A stretch of DNA of 7,622 nt from Salmonirosea sp038204185 (GTDB lineage Bacteria; Bacteroidota; Bacteroidia; Cytophagales; Spirosomataceae): positions 1 through 7,622 of the forward strand of contig JBBRDE010000275.1 of assembly GCA_038204185.1 (NCBI GenBank), read 5' to 3'. The notes beneath the pieces were generated by a model. That model was given only the letters and a program-made list of their open reading frames with translations. It searched no databases and was not told the origin of the DNA. Of the stretch, positions 6,636-7,622 are shown in pieces; the stretch's first letter is position 1, and each line of letters starts with the position of its first letter. The translations under genes and the position numbers were made by a program.

Positions 6636-7115
6636 ATGCAAATTCAATTACATAAGATTTTGGATGTCGGCCTGTGCTACGACATACTGCGCGGCATTCG
6701 TTGGAACACAGGCGTAAGATGCCCCAAATGCCAAAGTGGGTCGGTCGTCAAGAACGGCAGGGACTCGTCCAACCCCCACGTGCAGCGCTACCATTGCCAG
6801 GGCTGCGAAAGCTATTTTGACGACCTAAGCGACACTATTTTCAGTGGCAGCCACCAGCCGCTGCATCATTGGATAACGGTTCTCTACCTGATGAACCTGA
6901 ATGCCTCCGTCCTTCAGATAACGCAGGAATTGGAAATATCGGAAGATACGGCCCGTCGCATGTGTGATGCCATACGGGAGGGCATTGTAAAAAAAAACCT
7001 GATGTCGTCCTTGGCGGAGACGTTGAATCTGACGAATGTTACATCGTTGCCGGACACAAAGGGCAACCTGAAAACGTCATCAAAGCGGGCAGAAAGCCCC
7101 GCAGGAGGCGTTTGA
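6636..7115 (+). CDS. Transposase frame A alone: zinc-ribbon/HTH N-terminal protein
   Basis: Without a frameshift the ribosome reads 159 residues to TGA at 7113-7115. Residues 1-120 hold the zinc ribbon (C29, C32, C54, C57) and helix-turn-helix. Residues after about 121 lose resemblance to the family because they are read out of frame. Such a product could bind the IS ends without cutting and so repress transposition, as InsA does in IS1; this is analogy only. The ATG follows an 8-T run and AGTAAAAATC with no clear Shine-Dalgarno sequence. Confidence 0.7.
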   Translation: MQIQLHKILDVGLCYDILRGIRWNTGVRCPKCQSGSVVKNGRDSSNPHVQRYHCQGCESYFDDLSDTIFSGSHQPLHHWITVLYLMNLNASVLQITQELEISEDTARRMCDAIREGIVKKNLMSSLAETLNLTNVTSLPDTKGNLKTSSKRAESPAGGV

Positions 7116-7612
7116 GGGGCAAGCGCGGGCGGGGGACGGTGTACGACGACAAGTGTCCCGTCCTGGGTCTGGTCCAGCGGGCCGGGCTGGTCAGGCTGAC
7201 GGTGCTGCCCGATGTCCGGCAACAAACCATCCGGCCCATTATCGAGGGAACGGTCGCCAAATTTTCCACCGTCCATACGGACGAATACGACATTTACGCA
7301 AGGCTGGAGCAATGGGGCTACCACCACAAAACCGTGAATCATTCCCTGGGTGAGTATGCCAGGGACGAGGATGGCGATGGAATGCATGAAGTCCACTGTA
7401 ACACCCTCGAATGCATATGGTCTTTGTTGAGGCCATGGCTCAGGCCTCACAGGGGAGTCAGCCAGGAGAAGCTGCCATTTTATGTGGGGCATTTTGAGTT
7501 TTTGCATAACCTTAGAAAGAGAGGAAAAAAAGCCCTACAGGAAACTTTCGAGCTTCTTTTGATGCCCGATTTGAGAAATTATCAACAATGCTTAATCATC
7601 AGACCAGTTTGA
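6636..7612 (+). CDS. IS1595-family transposase, full-length -1 frameshift product (A+B)
   Basis: This is the predicted joined protein of 325 residues: frame A from ATG 6636 to 6995, then a step back of one base and frame B from 6995 to the TGA at 7610-7612. The zinc ribbon has CPKC (29-32) and CQGC (54-57). FDDLSDTIF (61-69) and a helix-turn-helix around ELEISEDTARRMCDAI follow. After the shift the sequence reads VESDECY, with likely first catalytic D133, then a basic RGKRGRGTVYDDK block, VHTDEYDIY with D216, and HCNTLECIW with N256 and E259. These follow the ISXO2-like DDE domain in order, and 300-330 residues is the normal family length. Neither frame alone contains both the DNA-binding and the catalytic parts. 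It cuts and joins IS ends. Alternatively, the copy is a recent frameshift mutant. Confidence 0.75.
6968..7612 (+). CDS. Transposase frame B: DDE catalytic region, entered by -1 shift
   Basis: This frame is open from just after its TGA at 6965-6967 to TGA 7610-7612. Useful translation should begin at the A run (about 6995), giving 205 residues that start KPDVVLGGDVESDECY. The only nearby start codon of its own is the TTG at 7112, which lies after the first catalytic Asp and would give an inactive 166-residue fragment. The bounds of the open frame confine any -1 shift to 6968-7115, and the A run lies inside that interval. Confidence 0.7.
   Translation, partial: CHTGGHCKKKPDVVLGGDVESDECYIVAGHKGQPENVIKAGRKPRRRRLRGKRGRGTVYDDKCPVLGLVQRAGLVRLTVLPDVRQQTIRPIIEGTVAKFSTVHTDEYDIYARLEQWGYHHKTVNHSLGEYARDEDGDGMHEVHCNTLECIWSLLRPWLRPHRGVSQEKLPFYVGHFEFLHNLRKRGKKALQETFELLLMPDLRNYQQCLIIRPV
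6976..6998 (+). promoter_or_regulatory. Predicted -1 frameshift site with upstream SD-like stimulator
   Basis: Nine A residues at 6989-6997 are followed by C. In frame A the codons are GTA AAA AAA AAC, giving two overlapping slippery heptamers: A AAA AAA (6989-6995) and A AAA AAC (6992-6998), the latter the one used by IS1. GGGAGGG at 6976-6982 lies 6 bases upstream and could act as the internal Shine-Dalgarno stimulator known from E. coli dnaX. I found no convincing strong hairpin just downstream. RNA polymerase slippage on the A run is an alternative way to reach the same frame. Confidence 0.65.
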
Positions 7613-7622
7613 GGGTTGAGCC
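7589..7622 (-). repeat. Right terminal inverted repeat of the IS
   Basis: This is the inverted partner of the left end, with 26 of 34 positions matching and GGTTGAGCC outermost. It overlaps the last codons and the stop of transposase frame B (TGA at 7610-7612), so the gene runs into the IS end, as is common in compact elements. The window ends on its last base, so the neighbouring host sequence cannot be read. Confidence 0.85.

Larger units (their letters stand above)
6574..7622 (+). mobile_element. IS1595-family (ISXO2-like) insertion sequence, 1049 bases, both ends present
   Basis: The element runs from GGCTCAACC at 6574 to GGTTGAGCC at 7622, with related sequence continuing about 34 bases inward on each side. 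It encodes one transposase in two overlapping frames. Size, N-terminal zinc ribbon, the DE-x-Y and GRGT blocks, and GG-starting inverted repeats fit the IS1595 family. Members of this family usually make 8-base target duplications; the left candidate is CTACTTTT (6566-6573), but the right flank lies outside the window. Intact ends and open frames suggest a recent or active copy. The subgroup, possibly ISPna2-like from its size, is not certain. Confidence 0.88.

Noticed and set aside
6914..7507. 197-residue minus-strand open frame inside the IS
   Set aside because: It mirrors the transposase catalytic region; no passenger-gene features or start signals are seen.
1..7622. CRISPR array, tRNA, rRNA or riboswitch
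   Set aside because: I found no regularly spaced repeats, cloverleaf-like sequence, rRNA motif or known riboswitch core on reading either strand.

Overview
The window looks like ordinary chromosome from a Bacteroidota bacterium, probably of the Cytophagales type (inference). The clues are start codons without clear Shine-Dalgarno sequences, several matches to the Bacteroidota promoter (-33 TTTG, -7 TAnnTTTG), and gene products whose motifs fit that group. Its right end is a complete-looking insertion sequence that stops on the last base of the window.

Layout. Positions 1-1461 (minus) hold an FGGY-type gluconokinase (gntK) that lacks only its extreme C-terminus. It is divergently paired, across a 183-base spacer, with a short-form 6-phosphogluconate dehydrogenase (gnd, 1645-2544, plus). 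Together they convert gluconate to 6-phosphogluconate and then to ribulose 5-phosphate plus CO2. Next comes a 61-residue two-helix membrane protein (2638-2823, plus) with its own promoter match. A hairpin at 2875-2892 separates it from a convergent 416-residue metallophosphoesterase (2969-4219, minus). Divergent from the latter is a probable two-gene operon: a membrane-anchored endonuclease/exonuclease/phosphatase-family protein (4361-5419) and pgeF (5452-6210). A 363-base AT-rich gene-free stretch follows (6211-6573).

Insertion sequence. Positions 6574-7622 (1049 bases) form an IS1595-family (ISXO2-like) element with imperfect inverted repeats of about 34 bases. Its transposase is split over two frames. 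Frame A (6636-7115) carries the zinc ribbon and helix-turn-helix. Frame B carries the catalytic region and is entered by a -1 shift at a run of nine A residues (6989-6997), with a GGGAGGG sequence just upstream. The joined product is 325 residues and rejoins the family pattern at the catalytic SDECY segment. The arrangement resembles IS1, where InsAB' is made by a -1 shift on A6C.

No obviously new multi-gene system is visible. The strongest points for follow-up are the predicted frameshift in the transposase, a Bacteroidota promoter match that spans the IS/host junction, and the shared leader words in front of gntK and gnd.
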